A stretch of DNA of 64,000 nt from Porpolomopsis calyptriformis (taxonomy: Eukaryota; Basidiomycota; Agaricomycetes; Agaricales; Hygrophoraceae), in contig OX621164.1 in NCBI GenBank assembly GCA_951640195.1, positions 3,329,098-3,393,097 of the forward strand, in the 5' to 3' direction. Under the pieces are notes generated by a model. The model searched no databases. It was not told where the DNA came from and worked only from the letters and a program-made list of their open reading frames with translations. The position numbers and the translations under genes are program-made. Of this stretch, positions 21,313 through 33,500 are shown one piece after another (within the stretch, counting starts at the first letter, position 1; each line of letters begins with the position of its first letter).

Positions 21313-24300
21313 ATGCGCTCCCTCTATTCAACAGAAAGTTGTTTGCTTTGGCATTGCGAACAGACAGTATCGGACTTTTCTCCTTCTCCTCTTTTTTCTC
21401 TTTGTAAAACTTCGATGGCATGTACATTACCAAATACCACCAAGCCCGTCAATAAGACTAGTCCCCCACTGTCCGTGCCTAGTGTGAACATTGAGCACCC
21501 TGAATCCCCTCAAACTCCTATTCCCGAACCATTGTCTCTCCCTTCTGTCGATCCAATCAACATCAATTCTCTTTCTTCCCCTCTAGAAATTGTTAATGCC
21601 ATTAAGGAACAAGCTAATTTTGCAATTCCCATTCTCTCCAAATAGTCTCACCCTGCCCGATTGCGAGAGATGACTCAGGACACAATCGATCAAATCAATT
21701 CCCTCACAACAGAGAATGCCATCCGAGCTCTGAACGAACTCAAAGAACCCCATGTGTTCATTCGTGGCTCTGGAGGAAATCAGCTAACTCTCAAAACTGT
21801 CATTACTACCTTGGATAATCGCGCCAAACACCTTGCTACTGCTCTTGTCGACAGTAGCTGCAAAGGTTCATGCATTGATGTTAAGTATGTCCATGAATAC
21901 GATCTGCACACTACCAAGCTTGCTCGACCCATCCCTGTACATAACGCAGATGGTCAACCCAATTCTGAAGGGCCCATCTTGGAAATGGTCGCGTTGGAGT
22001 TTAGGATCGGTTCCCACATCGAACGGATTAACTTCGGCATCACGAACCTCAGCAAGTCTCAGGTTTTCCTCAGCCGTGATTGGCTGAAACTCCACAACCC
22101 CTCCATTGATTGGAAGGCAAATTCTCTTGTTCTCGATCAATGCTCTCCTGATTGTCGTCCCTCTCCTTTCCCTGATACCATCAACACCAACAACCTCAAC
22201 CTTGAGGATAACAACCATCTACTCATGGTGGACCTCAACCCTGCAATCCAAATTCAGTTGGTTGGCATGAAATCACAGGATCTCGCAATTAAGGCCTGGG
22301 AAGAAGACCAGAAGAAGGACCGCACATGGAAAGAGATTGTACCTGAATACCTCCATGAATTCCAAGACGTCTTCACCAAGGAAGACTTCAACGAACTCCC
22401 TCCAAGTCATCCCTGGGACCACGCAATCGAACTTCTCCCCGGAACCGAAGAGAAACTTGACTGTAAGGTCTACCCACTCTCTGTGGATGAACGTGCTCAA
22501 TTGGATGAGTTCCTGGAAGAAAACCTCCACACTGGACAGATTCGAAAATCAATTTCTCCCATTGCCTCCCCATTCTTCTTCATCAAGAAGAAGGATGGTC
22601 GACTACGCCCTATCCAGGATTACCGGAAGCTCAATGATATGACCATTAAAAACTGCTACCCCCTTCCTCTGATCAATGAACTGATCAACACCCTACAAAC
22701 GCCCACTACTTCACCAAACTGGACGTTTGCTGGGGATACAACAATGTTCGGATCAAGGAAGGAAACAAACATAAGGCTGCGTTTAGAACCAATCGCGGCT
22801 TATTTGAACCACTGGTCATGTTTTTCAGTCTCACGAACTTGCCAGCTACCTTTCAGAACATGATGAACGACATTTTCCACATCCAAATCATTGAAGGATA
22901 TGTCTTAGTATACATCGACAATATCCTCATCTTCGACAAGGACCTCGAAACGCATCACCAACATGTTTACAAAGTAATAACCACACTTCGTGAACACAAA
23001 CTCTACCTCAAGCCAGAGAAATGCGATTTCAACCAACGCCAAGTGGAATATCTCGGAGTTGTTGTGTCTGAAGGCCACATCAAGATGGACCCTGTTAAGG
23101 TTCAAGGGATCACCAACTGGCCAACCCCAGAATGCAAGCGCGATGTTTAGGCCTTTCTTGGATTCTGCAATTTTTACCATCAATTTATTCATCACTTCGC
23201 CGGAATTGCCTGCCCCCTTAATGTGCTAACTGGAAATGCTCCTTTTGACTGGACTCCCGAATGCCAGGATGCCTTCGACGCCCTGAAAATGATCATTACC
23301 ACCTCTCCCGTTTTATCTATTGCCAACAATGACGATTTACTCCATGTGGAAACCGATGCTTCCGATTACGCTTTGGGTGCTGTGCTATCACAAAAACAAA
23401 ATAATATCTGGAAGCCCATTGCCTATATCTCCAAATCGTTTATGCCTATGGAACAAAATTACCAGATCTACGACCGCGAATTGCTTGCAATCATGACCGC
23501 ACTCCAAGAGTTCAGAAAATGGCTCCTGTCTGCTAGGCAAGTCTTTGAGGTTTGGACAGACCACACCAACCTCCAGTACTTCAAACTGCCACAGAAGTTG
23601 AATAGACGCCAGGCTAGATGGCTCACGGAGCTGCAGGATTATTACTTCTCCCTCCACCACGTCGCCGGTAAGGCCAACTCCAAGGCTGATATCCTGTCGA
23701 GGCGACCAGGTTTTGAGAGGGGGGTGAACGACAATAACGACACTATTTTACTTCTGTCTAATCTCTTTCCTGCCTCAGATCACCCTATTGTAGACCTCCG
23801 TCAGGTTCAACACGAGATTGAACCCATTAATTTCCGCTCACGAATCGGGAATTCATATCGTAACAAAGAAACACAAGCCACACTCCTTCAAGAAAAACGT
23901 GAAAACAATTGGAAGACCCAGGACAACGGCATCAAGACCTTCCTGGACCGAATCTATGTCTCAAGGGATCTCTCTCTCCGCGGCGACATCATTGCCCAAT
24001 ACCATAACAACCCTCTCTCCGGACACTATGGCTCCTTCAAAACCACTGAAGCCATGTGTTGCGACTACTGGTGGCCCACCGTCAAGAGAGATGTCAACAC
24101 TTATGTCTGTGGTTGCGAAACATATCAATGCACCAAGGCCTCTTGGTTATCCACGAAGACTCCCCTACACCCCTTTGATCCCTCCACCCGACCATGGGAT
24201 ACGATCACAGTCAATCTTGTTGGCCCCATACCTGAATGTCAGGGCTACAACGCAATTCTCACCATTGTTGATCATTTCTCCAAGGCAGTCAAGTTCGAGG

Positions 24301-25728
24301 CTACTCACATCGAACTGAACTCCAAGGGATTTGCCAAAATCATCTGGGATAGAGTCATCCAAGACCATGGTATTCCCTGACGCATCATCCACGATCGTGA
24401 TCCGTGGTTCATTTCCAAATTTATGACTAACCTCTTTCACCTTCTAGGCACCTCCCAGAATGTTTCTACTGCTTACCATCCCCAAACCGATGGCCAGTCC
24501 GAATGAATGAATCAGACGCTTGAACAGTACCTCTGCGTCTTCATCAACCATCGTCAGGACAATTGGAAGGAATGGCTCGCGTTGGCAGAGTTTTTGTACA
24601 ATAACTCCGTTCATGCAGCCACACGACAAACTCCTTTTTATGTCAATTAAGGCTAAGACCCCTGGATGGGAAGCAATACCGCAGAGGAAGTCTGAAATGA
24701 ATCCGCGACCCAATTCGCTGGTCGGATGAAAAAGATTCATCAAGAAGCTGAAGCTGCCCTCAAGGAAGCGAATGAGAAAATGAAGATCGCTCATGACAAA
24801 CACGTTCGAACTGTATAAGAGTACTTGCCAGGAGATAAAGTATGGTTAGCTGCCACCAACATCAAAACCAAATGACCCATGAAGAAGTTGGATAATAAAC
24901 GCTTCGGACCTTTCAAGGTCATTGAAAAGGTTGGTCACTCCACCTATAAGCTCGAACTCCCTCATGAATGGTTAGGACTATATCCGGTCTTCAATAAGTT
25001 ATATCTCTCTCCTTACCATCCCCCTTCCTTTCCAAATCAAAAAAGACCTCCCCCTCCTCCCCCACTCCAATTAGAGGATGACGTCGAATATGTCGTCGAT
25101 GAAATTCTGGATTCCCAACTACGACAAGGAAAACTCCAGTACCTCGTACATTGGGAAGGTTACACTAGTGAGGAAAATACCTGGGAACCTGAGACCAATG
25201 TCAAGAACTCTCAGGAATTGGTCGACGAGTTCCACACTCTCCATCCCGAATGACCAGCCCCAAGGCTTCAACTACGAGTCATCCATATGGACGACTTCTT
25301 CAGAATTGACGAACAGCTCTATGACCCCATCACAGACTCAACAGGCGAAGACTACAAACCGCCTAAGGTCAGCGATAATATTGACGTTCTCATTCCGTTG
25401 TCCCCAACTGAAGTCGATTGGCTCTTCAACCATGACTTCAATGGTTCCGCCCTTCTTCCTCCCCTCCCACCAACCACACGACGAGTTTGGATTTATGAGT
25501 CGAGCCCAGTAAACGCGATCACAGTTGTTCTACGACTGGATGATCGAGCCCAAGAACTCCAACTCTATCAACTCGTCTCTCCCTTGTCTGCTTTGGAAAT
25601 CCGTTGTTGGTATCAATATCATCTCCCGACCTCTCCCTGTTATGCGCCAAGATGGTTACTCTGAGATTGCTCAAGACATCTCCAATGCCTATATTAACAT
25701 CGCGCGGACGCGAATTTGAAGGGAGGGT
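21313..25728 (+). pseudogene. E3 pol with chromodomain and C-terminal tail
   Basis: ATG at 21313, two bases after the gag stop (TAGAGATG). The protease active site reads ALVDSSC instead of DSG. The RT motif is YIDN at 22911-22922. RNase H has VETDASDYALG near 23350. Integrase has TVNLVGPI where E4 keeps TVDLVGP, so the first catalytic Asp is lost. The chromodomain is DVEYVVDEILDSQLRQGKL to ELVDEFH. A further conserved tail follows (MDDFFRIDEQLYDPI to CYAPRWLL). Lesions: TAG at 21643 and 23148, a one-base deletion near 22697, TGA at 24378, about 24503, 24872, 25251 and 25662, and other stops around 24650-24820. Confidence 0.86.
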
Positions 25729-25730
25729 GA

Positions 25731-26197
25731 TGTTACGACTTCCTTGTTGTTCGTCCACTTGTCCTCTGTCTGTGACTTCTGTGACCTGTCACGCCGATCG
25801 GTCGGTCACACATCACATGTGAACACGTGACACTGCTGATTGAACCTCTACCCACTTTCCTTTCGATTTCTCCTTCTCGATTATCTTATCTTATCTCCCC
25901 ATCTAATCTTATCTTATCGCAAGTTCTCATAGATTGGAGGTGTTTGTGCTATTAGTCGATGAAGACGTGCTCCGCAGTTATTCCACAGTAGCTGCGCATT
26001 GCCGTGCATTAGTCAGCCATTCCATGGAATGTCCCTGTAGCGATCACTATCACATTCCAGACTCAGATAGATATAAGTAGAGTATGATATGCTTGTATCT
26101 TCCTTAGTCTTGAATTTCAACATCGTTTCCTCTATCTTATGCGATAGACTCTTTGTTGTTCCCAGAAGCTACCTGAGACACCACCACCAACATAACA
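25731..26197 (+). repeat. 3' LTR of E3
   Basis: TGTTACGACTTCC..CATAACA, 467 bp, about 10 bp shorter than the 5' LTR because of a small deletion near 25996. It shares the GTCAC cluster and the TATCTTATCT run. Confidence 0.88.
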
Positions 26198-27565
26198 CTG
26201 ACACCCTCCATCCCCCCACTCGCGACCTGCAAATGGACCCACCTGGGTTAAATCGCTACATCCCTGCCCCCTCATCCATCGACTATGACTATGAGGGTGA
26301 CAACACCAACACAGAAATGTTATTGCCCATGGAAGTAGAGTGTGGGTGGGACGACTACCCAGCCGACAACTAGGAGCTAGGTGCACCCCTGTCACCCCTG
26401 GCCATGGTTCTCCTCACCACATCCGCATGACCCCCCCCTACCCATCCAATATCCCCTCCCACTCTGACACCCCCTCAGTAACACCCAGTCATTACTTGAT
26501 ACACAGTGGGCCTGGACCCATGACTCAGTGTTGCCCCCGCCCCCACTGCCAACTTCCCTGTTCAACATGGTTAGCCCAGCCCCCACAACCACAGCCATCC
26601 ATGTCCCCACCCAATCCCCCACTAGTGACGCCCTGATGTTACTAGTCAGCTCATATGGGCACACCTACGTGTGCCCCCACACTCAGTCCTTCCTGGAGTG
26701 GGACCATGGCACATACAAGTACCCACTAGCCCCCACACTCTGCTACTTCCCACTCCCCCCCATTGATGCACCCCCTTATTCCTTCCATCACTACCTATAT
26801 CCATCTCTAATAATGACAATGGCATCTACTGCCCATCACGTCCCCCCCTTGATTCCCCCCTGTATACCCTGTACTCTCCTACTAACATATTGTATGACAG
26901 TAGTGTGTCCCTGTGCAAGTGCAGTGACCCTTTTGTAAATACCTTGTACAACCATTATCACATGTATGTAAATAGTGCCAGGCACCATTGGGATGTCCAC
27001 ACAGAATCAGATGCCTCCTCTGAAGATGATGTATCCTTTGTATACCCTTCCAATACATTGTCTTCCCTCTACATGCCTGATCTAAGTGACAATCAAGAGA
27101 CTAATATCTGTCCTCCCTCCCCTATGAAACCCATGGTCTTCAGAGACACCCACAATACCCTTACTTCCCTTCAATCAACTCACTATCCAGAGCAGACCCT
27201 GCTCAACTAGCTGCAGGCAGAACCTGTACTCAGCTTACTAGAGCCCATGTACATCCTGAATATTACAGCTAAGGGGGAAGGCTTGCCTTCACTCACATGA
27301 CCCACTATGCAGTCCCTCATTGGGCCTGTCCATTTTATTGACAGTGCCAAGGTCCACCTAGCCTTCTTGGCTGGAATCTGCAAGACCCTTCATACATGCA
27401 TTGGGTATACTGCTACTATCCTCAACACCCCTGCCTGGAAGACTTATGTCTATATCATGCCAGTCAGTAACCTAGCCCACCATTACTTTCTATACCACAG
27501 CCAACTGTTTCCTCATTGGAGGAAAGAAGCCTCATGCACCCTATACCAGATGCCTTGGTGCCCTT

Positions 27566-28594
27566 TGTTATGATCCCAAACTGATTTAGTATTAAACTTA
27601 ACCAAAGATCATGCATTTAGCAAGTAGCATCCATAGCTCAAATATCCTTTATCTTATCTTATCTTATCTTATCTTAGATAAGATATCACTGTCCCTCACA
27701 CATTATCTTATCTCAGATAAGATACACTACTATCTTTACCTATGCTATCTTATCATGGACATAGCATTCTTCCCCATTGTTCTCTGAGTCAGAACAACTT
27801 ATATCCCATTTCTCTATTGTTCTGTTATCACTCCATTGTTCTCTGAGTCACTATGACTCATACTAATCTCCTCCATTGTTCTCCTCATTGTCTGACTCAT
27901 GGTGAGTCACAATTCAAACTCCTCATTGTTCTTTTATCCATTGTTCTTATTTCCTATTGTTCTCATTGCCCATTGTTCTCAAACATATAAAAAGGGCCCC
28001 CTTTTCACCAGTGAGGAGTTCAGTTCAGTTCAAGTTCATTTTCCCCCCCACTTTTACCCCACTCCCTCCCCTCAGTCTATCCTCCCCCTTTTCCTTGAAC
28101 TTACCCCTAGTACTACCTCTTATTGATACTACTTGTCTATAGTCAATACATCCAATCCAGTCTAGTCTATTAAGCTTATACCCTGTGTGATTTCACCTAA
28201 GCCCTCTTACGTTAAGAACCAACTTAGGAATCACCCCTTAACGTATTTCTGTAAGTTGAAGATAGCCACCGAGGACTATCTTATCTTACTTCAGCCCCTG
28301 CTTATTCATCACATTCTCTAAGTCTCAGTCCTTATTGGAGAGACCTCACTGTGATACATATTCTTCTAAGTCAGCCGTTGACTTCATTCTTGTTCTCCCA
28401 GTCAATACTATCCATTGAGCTTGGATAGCCTGTTCATCTGTACATCCCAGCCAAGGATTACTCAAGCCCCATCAAAGGAGGAAGTGTCCATTACTCAATC
28501 AATTCACATCTCCCCTGAACAACTAGGACTTACTTGATTAACATACAACTCCAGTAGTTCTAGAAGTGAAGTATTTATATTTCACCTGATATAA
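27566..28594 (+). repeat. 5' LTR of element II
   Basis: TGTTATGATCCC to TTCACCTGATATAA. It holds an inverted TATCT/GATAA array (about 27648-27726), many TGACTCA/GAGTCA sites at 27785-27910, and the core promoter CATATAAAAAGGGCCCC near 27984. The likely primer-binding site TGGAGCCCACCG follows. Confidence 0.86.
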
Positions 28595-30218
28595 TTTGGA
28601 GCCCACCGCCAGGGGATATTGTGATTGATTGTAATCTCACTCCCCAACTTATTCAGACCCCACTCATCAACACAACTCCTGACTTAGTGTTCAACACTTA
28701 CTATGTCTGGACAGTCTCAAGTCCAATCTCAGTTCACACACCCCCCAGACATGATGCCCCTTCTGGGACAGAAGTCTGCTCCATCTAAGTTCAGTGGAAG
28801 CTATGAACAGATCAAGCACTTCCTCAGACACTTTAATCAGTTATGTAAAGTTTACAATGTACCTGATGTGGAGAAGGGTGAACACCTTATTGACTACTGC
28901 TCTAGTAAAGTAGTCCAGTTAATTGAAGCCCTTGAAAGCTATAGGACTAATGATTGGCCCAAGCTGGAAGCTGATCTCAATAGGTACTATGATGCTGCCT
29001 TAAAGGAAACTTGATACTTTGTCAAAGACCTACTCTTTTTCACTCGTAAGTGGAAGACTAGGCAAATCCATTCATTAACACATTGGAAGAAGTACGAAAG
29101 AAGATTCATCACTATTGCAGGATGGCTGCAAGCCAAGCAGAGAATCTCAGAAGATGAACAAGCTGCTTATTTCTGGAATGGAATTAACAAGACTCTCAGA
29201 CAGGTGATTGAAGCCAGACTTATTAATGCTTCTGGAACAACCCCTCTGGATGTTACTTCTACATTCCCTATGAAGAAAGTAATCAAAGTAGCCAAAGTGT
29301 TATTTGAACGTAATCAGTTTGATATCAACCTAGCTGACTCTGACTCAGATATCCCTGGAAGGGATGATGAAACAGAGTCAGACACATCAAGTGATAACTC
29401 TTCATCATCTGATGAAGAAAGTGAAGCTGAAAGGAGACCTAGAAGGAAGAAGAATAATAATGGTAAGAAGTCCCATAAGAGCAGATGGGATTCTGATCAT
29501 GAAGATCTCAAGAAACCCTTGAAAAAAACTAGTCAGAAGAAAGAAGATTACAAGGGTAAGAAGGTATCTAGCAAGTCTACTACTCCAGTCCAAGATGAAG
29601 TAGAATCTCTTGTTAAAGAGATGGGAAAACTCTCCCTAGATGATTTACGCTATGGACTTGCCTACTATAAAGCCCTCAAACTTGACCCTGATATTGCTAG
29701 GTGTATCAAACCACCTACTCTTCGAGTATCTTCACCAAGATCTTCTATGCTTCCCTCTTCAAACACATTCCCTATATCCAATACTTGTCCTAGGAACACT
29801 GGAGACACAATCACCTGTTATGGTTGTGGAAGTAAAGGACATGGAATGTCTAGTTGTCCCAAGATTGATGAACTCATTGCTTCAGGCACACTTATACGTG
29901 ATGCAAACAGGAAGCTAGTATTCAAGAATGGTGCTTTTATTCGTTGACTCCCTGAAGAGACCTTTATCCAAGCTGTAGCAAGACTCACTCAAGACAAGAC
30001 TAAGCCCATCCAGACTCATTTCCTTACTCTGCAAAGTGATTGCTCAGATTACTACCTATCAGAACCTGAGTTTGAAAAAGATGATTCAGGTGTATATGTA
30101 ATCCCAGCCACTGAGTATGAGCCAGAAGTCCAGGATGAGGATGTACAAGTTATGGCAGCAGACAGAGTCCCTCATAAGATTACTACAGCTAGGAAGGAAG
30201 TATTTGATGGAGTCTATC

Positions 30219-30578
30219 TGTTATGTCAGCAGAGGGACTCAGGTTGCTTGACGTAAATCACAGAGAGACCAGCGCATAAACTGGTGGTGATAATGTTAAA
30301 GGACAAATCTAAGGGAGATACAAGCGTTCTGTACTCTACTTATATCTACCTGGGCCTGGGCTGTGATTGTGATAACCACAACGATGATCCATAGAACAGC
30401 TGACTAATGTGCAGCACTACACAGCCTTGCGTAGCTACTGCGGAGATCACCTCTGATCTATGAGGAGATAAGATAAAAGATTAGATAAGGAGAGATAAGA
30501 TAAGATCAAGTTGAAGATAAGATTAGATAAGACAAAAAAGGAAAGTTGGTGAGATAACAAAACGAAGTAACTGTAACA
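30219..30578 (-). repeat. 3' LTR of E4
   Basis: On the plus strand TGTTATGTCAGC..CTGTAACA, 360 bp. It is preceded in coding direction by a polypurine stretch (GAAGAGAGGGTGA on the minus strand). A GATAAG-rich block lies at about 30468-30533. Confidence 0.88.
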
Positions 30579-30589
30579 TCACCCTCTCT

Positions 30590-33500
30590 TCAAATTCGTG
30601 TCTGCGCGACATTAGAACAGGCATTGGAGATGTCTTAAGCAGTCTCGTAGCAACCACCGAGGTGCATAGCAGGGAGAGGTTGGGAGGTGGTATTGGTACC
30701 ATTGATGAATCTCTGGAGCGGACAAGGGAGAGACTAATTGGTACATTCGGAGTATTTGACCTTGGCTATCCAGTCGCAGAACAGTAGTTACAGCATTGAC
30801 AGGACTGGATTTGTAGATCCACGCTTGACGAACGGATGAAGGCAAGTGGGGGAGGAAGATGGAACCATTGAAATTGCATTCAAGTAGACAATCAACCTCT
30901 GTGGGGTGGAGTGGGATGAGAATGTCGATGCTATCACTGACCCTTGGCGATTTGTAGTCCTCGCCAGTGGAATCCGTGATTGGGTCGTAAAGACATTCAT
31001 TGATTCTGAAGAAGTCATCCATTCGAATTACGCGGAGCTGGAGTTGAGGAGTTGGTCATTCGGGGTGGAGAGTATGAAACTCATCGACCAGTTCCTGAGC
31101 ATTCTTGACATTCGACTCAGGTTCCCAGATATTTTCCTCACTGGTGTAACCTTCCCAGTGTACCAGGTATTGAAGTTTTCCTCATTGCAGATGAGAGTCC
31201 AGAATTTCATCAAGACATATTCAGAGTCGCCTTCTAGTTGGATTGGGGGAGGAGGGGCAGTTTTTTTCTGATTGGGAAATGCAGGAGAGTGATGAGGAGA
31301 GAGGTAGGATTCATTGAAGACTGGATGGAGTCCCAACCACTCATGGGGGAGACTGAGTTTGTAGGCAGAGCGGCCAACCTTTTCAATGACCTCGAAGGGA
31401 CCGAAGTATTTGTTATCGAGTTTCTTCATTGGTCATTTGGTTTTGATGTTAGTGGCAGCCAGCCATACCTTATCTCCTGGCAAGTATTCTTGCACAGTTC
31501 AGACATGCTTATCATGGGCAGTCTTCATGATTTCGTTTGCTCTCCTGAGGGCAGCTTCAGCTTCTTGATGAACATTCTTCATTCGATTGGCAAATTGGGT
31601 TGCAGACTCATTTCGGACTTCTCTCTTGGTGTCGTTTCCTTTCCAGGGGTTTTGGCCATAATTGACATAGAAGGGGGTTTGTCACATGGCCATGTAGACT
31701 GAGTTATTGTATGAAAATTCAGCTAGTGCGAGCCATTCCTTCCAATTATCCTGGTGATGATTGACGAAGACACGAAGGTACTGTTCAAGCGTCTGGTTCA
31801 TTCATTCGGATTGGCTGTCGGTCTGGGGATGGTAAGCTGTGGAAACATTCTGGGAGGTGCCCAGAAGATGGAAGAGATCAGTCATAAATTTGGAAACGAA
31901 TTGCGGATTGCGATCGTGGATGATACGTCGGGGAACACCATGATCTTGGATGACGCAGTCCCAAATGATCTTTGTGAACCCTTCAGAGTTCAGCTCGATA
32001 TGGGTGGCTTCGAACTTGACAGCCTTTGAGAAATGATCGACAATTATGAGGATCACATTGTAGCCCTGACATTTGGGTATGGGGCCAACGAGATCGACTG
32101 TGATCGTATCCCAGGGTCAAGGTGGGGGGTCGAAGGGATGGAGTGGGGTTTTCACAGGCAATCGGGATGCCTTGGTGCATTGGCATGTTTCACAACCACG
32201 AACATAGGTTTCAACATCTCTCCTGATGGTGGGCCACCAGTAGTTGCGACACATAGCTTCAGAAGTCTTGAAGGAGCCATAGTGTCCAGAGAGAGGATTG
32301 TCGTGGTATTGAGCAATGATTTCGCCATGGAGTAGGGTGTCCTTTGAGATGTAAATCTGGTCCAGGAAGGTCTTGATGCCATCGTCTTGGGTTTTCCAAT
32401 CAGTTTTACGTTTTTCTTGAAGGAGTGTGGCTTGTTTTTCTTTGTTTCAGTATGAATTTCAAACTTGGGAATGGTAATTAGTGGGTTCAATCTCATGTTG
32501 AACCTGGCGAAGATCTATGATAGGGTGATCCGAGGCAGGAAAGAGATTAGACGGGAGTAAAATAACATCATCATTGTCATTCACCCCCCTCTCAAAACCT
32601 GGCCGTCTCAACAGGATATCGGCCTTGGAATTGGCCCTGCTGGCAACATAGTGGAGAGTGAAGTGATAGTCCTGAAGCTCCATGAGCCACCTAGCCTGGC
32701 GCCTGTTCAGCTTCTGAGGCAGCTTGAAGTATTGGAGGTTGGCGTGGTCTATCCAAATCTCAAAAACTTGCTTGGCCGATAGCAACTACTTGTGGAACTC
32801 TTGGAGCACAGTCATAATTGTGAGTAGTTCATGGTCGTAAATCTGGTAATTTCATTCCATAGGGGTAAAAGCTTTGGAGACATAGGTGATGGGCTTCCAA
32901 ATGTTGTCTTGTTTTTGTGATAATATAGCACCCAATGCATAGTCTGAAGCATCAGTTTCTACATGGAGTAAGTTGTCGTTGTTGGTGATAGAGAGGATGG
33001 GAGAGGTTGTAATGATTGTTTTCAGGGTGTCGAAGGCATCCTGGCATTCAGTGGTCCAGTTGAAAGGAGTGTTTCCAGTTAACATATTGAGAGGTTGGGC
33101 AATCCCGGCGAAGTGATGGATGAATTGACGGTAGAAGTTGCAGAACCCAAGAAAAGCTTGGACATCTCGTTTGCATTCAGGGGTTGGCCAGTCAGTGATT
33201 CCTTGGACCTTGACAGGGTCCATCTTGACATGGCCTTCTGACACGATGACACCGAGGTATTCCACTTGGCATTGGTTGAAGTCACACTTCTCCGGCTTGA
33301 GGTAGAGTTTATGTTCGTGAAGTGTGGTCATAACTTCGTAAACATGTTGGTGGTGCATTTCGAGATCCTTGTTGAAGATGAGGATGTTGTCTATATAGAC
33401 TAGGACGTGTCCTTCAATGATTTGGACGTGGAAGATGTCGTTCATCATGTTTTGGAATGTTGCGGGCGAGTTGGTGAGACCAAAGAACATGACAAGGGGT

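Larger units (their letters stand above)
18791..26197 (+). mobile_element. Ty3/gypsy chromodomain element E3
   Basis: LTRs at 18791-19267 and 25731-26197, gag, and pol with a chromodomain and a conserved tail. A related element, E4, lies at 30219-37452 on the other strand. E3 is inserted in ORF-X of element I. Downstream target sequence resumes as CTGACACCCTCC. A likely polypurine tract GAAGGGAGGGTGA immediately precedes the 3' LTR. Confidence 0.9.
5737..27565 (+). mobile_element. Family-B Ty3 element I, truncated and triply interrupted
   Basis: Pieces of one element can be read across three insertions: 5'-truncated LTR (5737-6745, itself split by a solo LTR), gag-protease (6852-9211 continued at 17608-17782), and ORF-X (17833-18648 continued at 26198-27565). 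The order and sequence match element II at 27566-49052. It stops at 27565 in the middle of ORF-X, exactly where the 5' LTR of element II begins. Its RT, integrase and 3' LTR are not found in the window. Confidence 0.85.
17833..27565 (+). pseudogene. Element I ORF-X, interrupted by E3 and cut by element II
   Basis: Matches ORF-X of element II (38491-42711). The first part, 17833-18648, includes VIYPIMGITNPL and AWRSGPEVICEYLEDVNQM. It resumes after E3 at about 26198 (TLHPPTRDLQMDPPGLN) and runs on to 27565 through HYFLYHSQLFPHWRKE. Several stops and frame changes are present. It has no ATG at its beginning in either element. No family recognised. Confidence 0.72.

Noticed and set aside
27648..27726. 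CRISPR-like array
   Set aside because: Simple TATCT/GATAA repeats within an LTR, without spacers.
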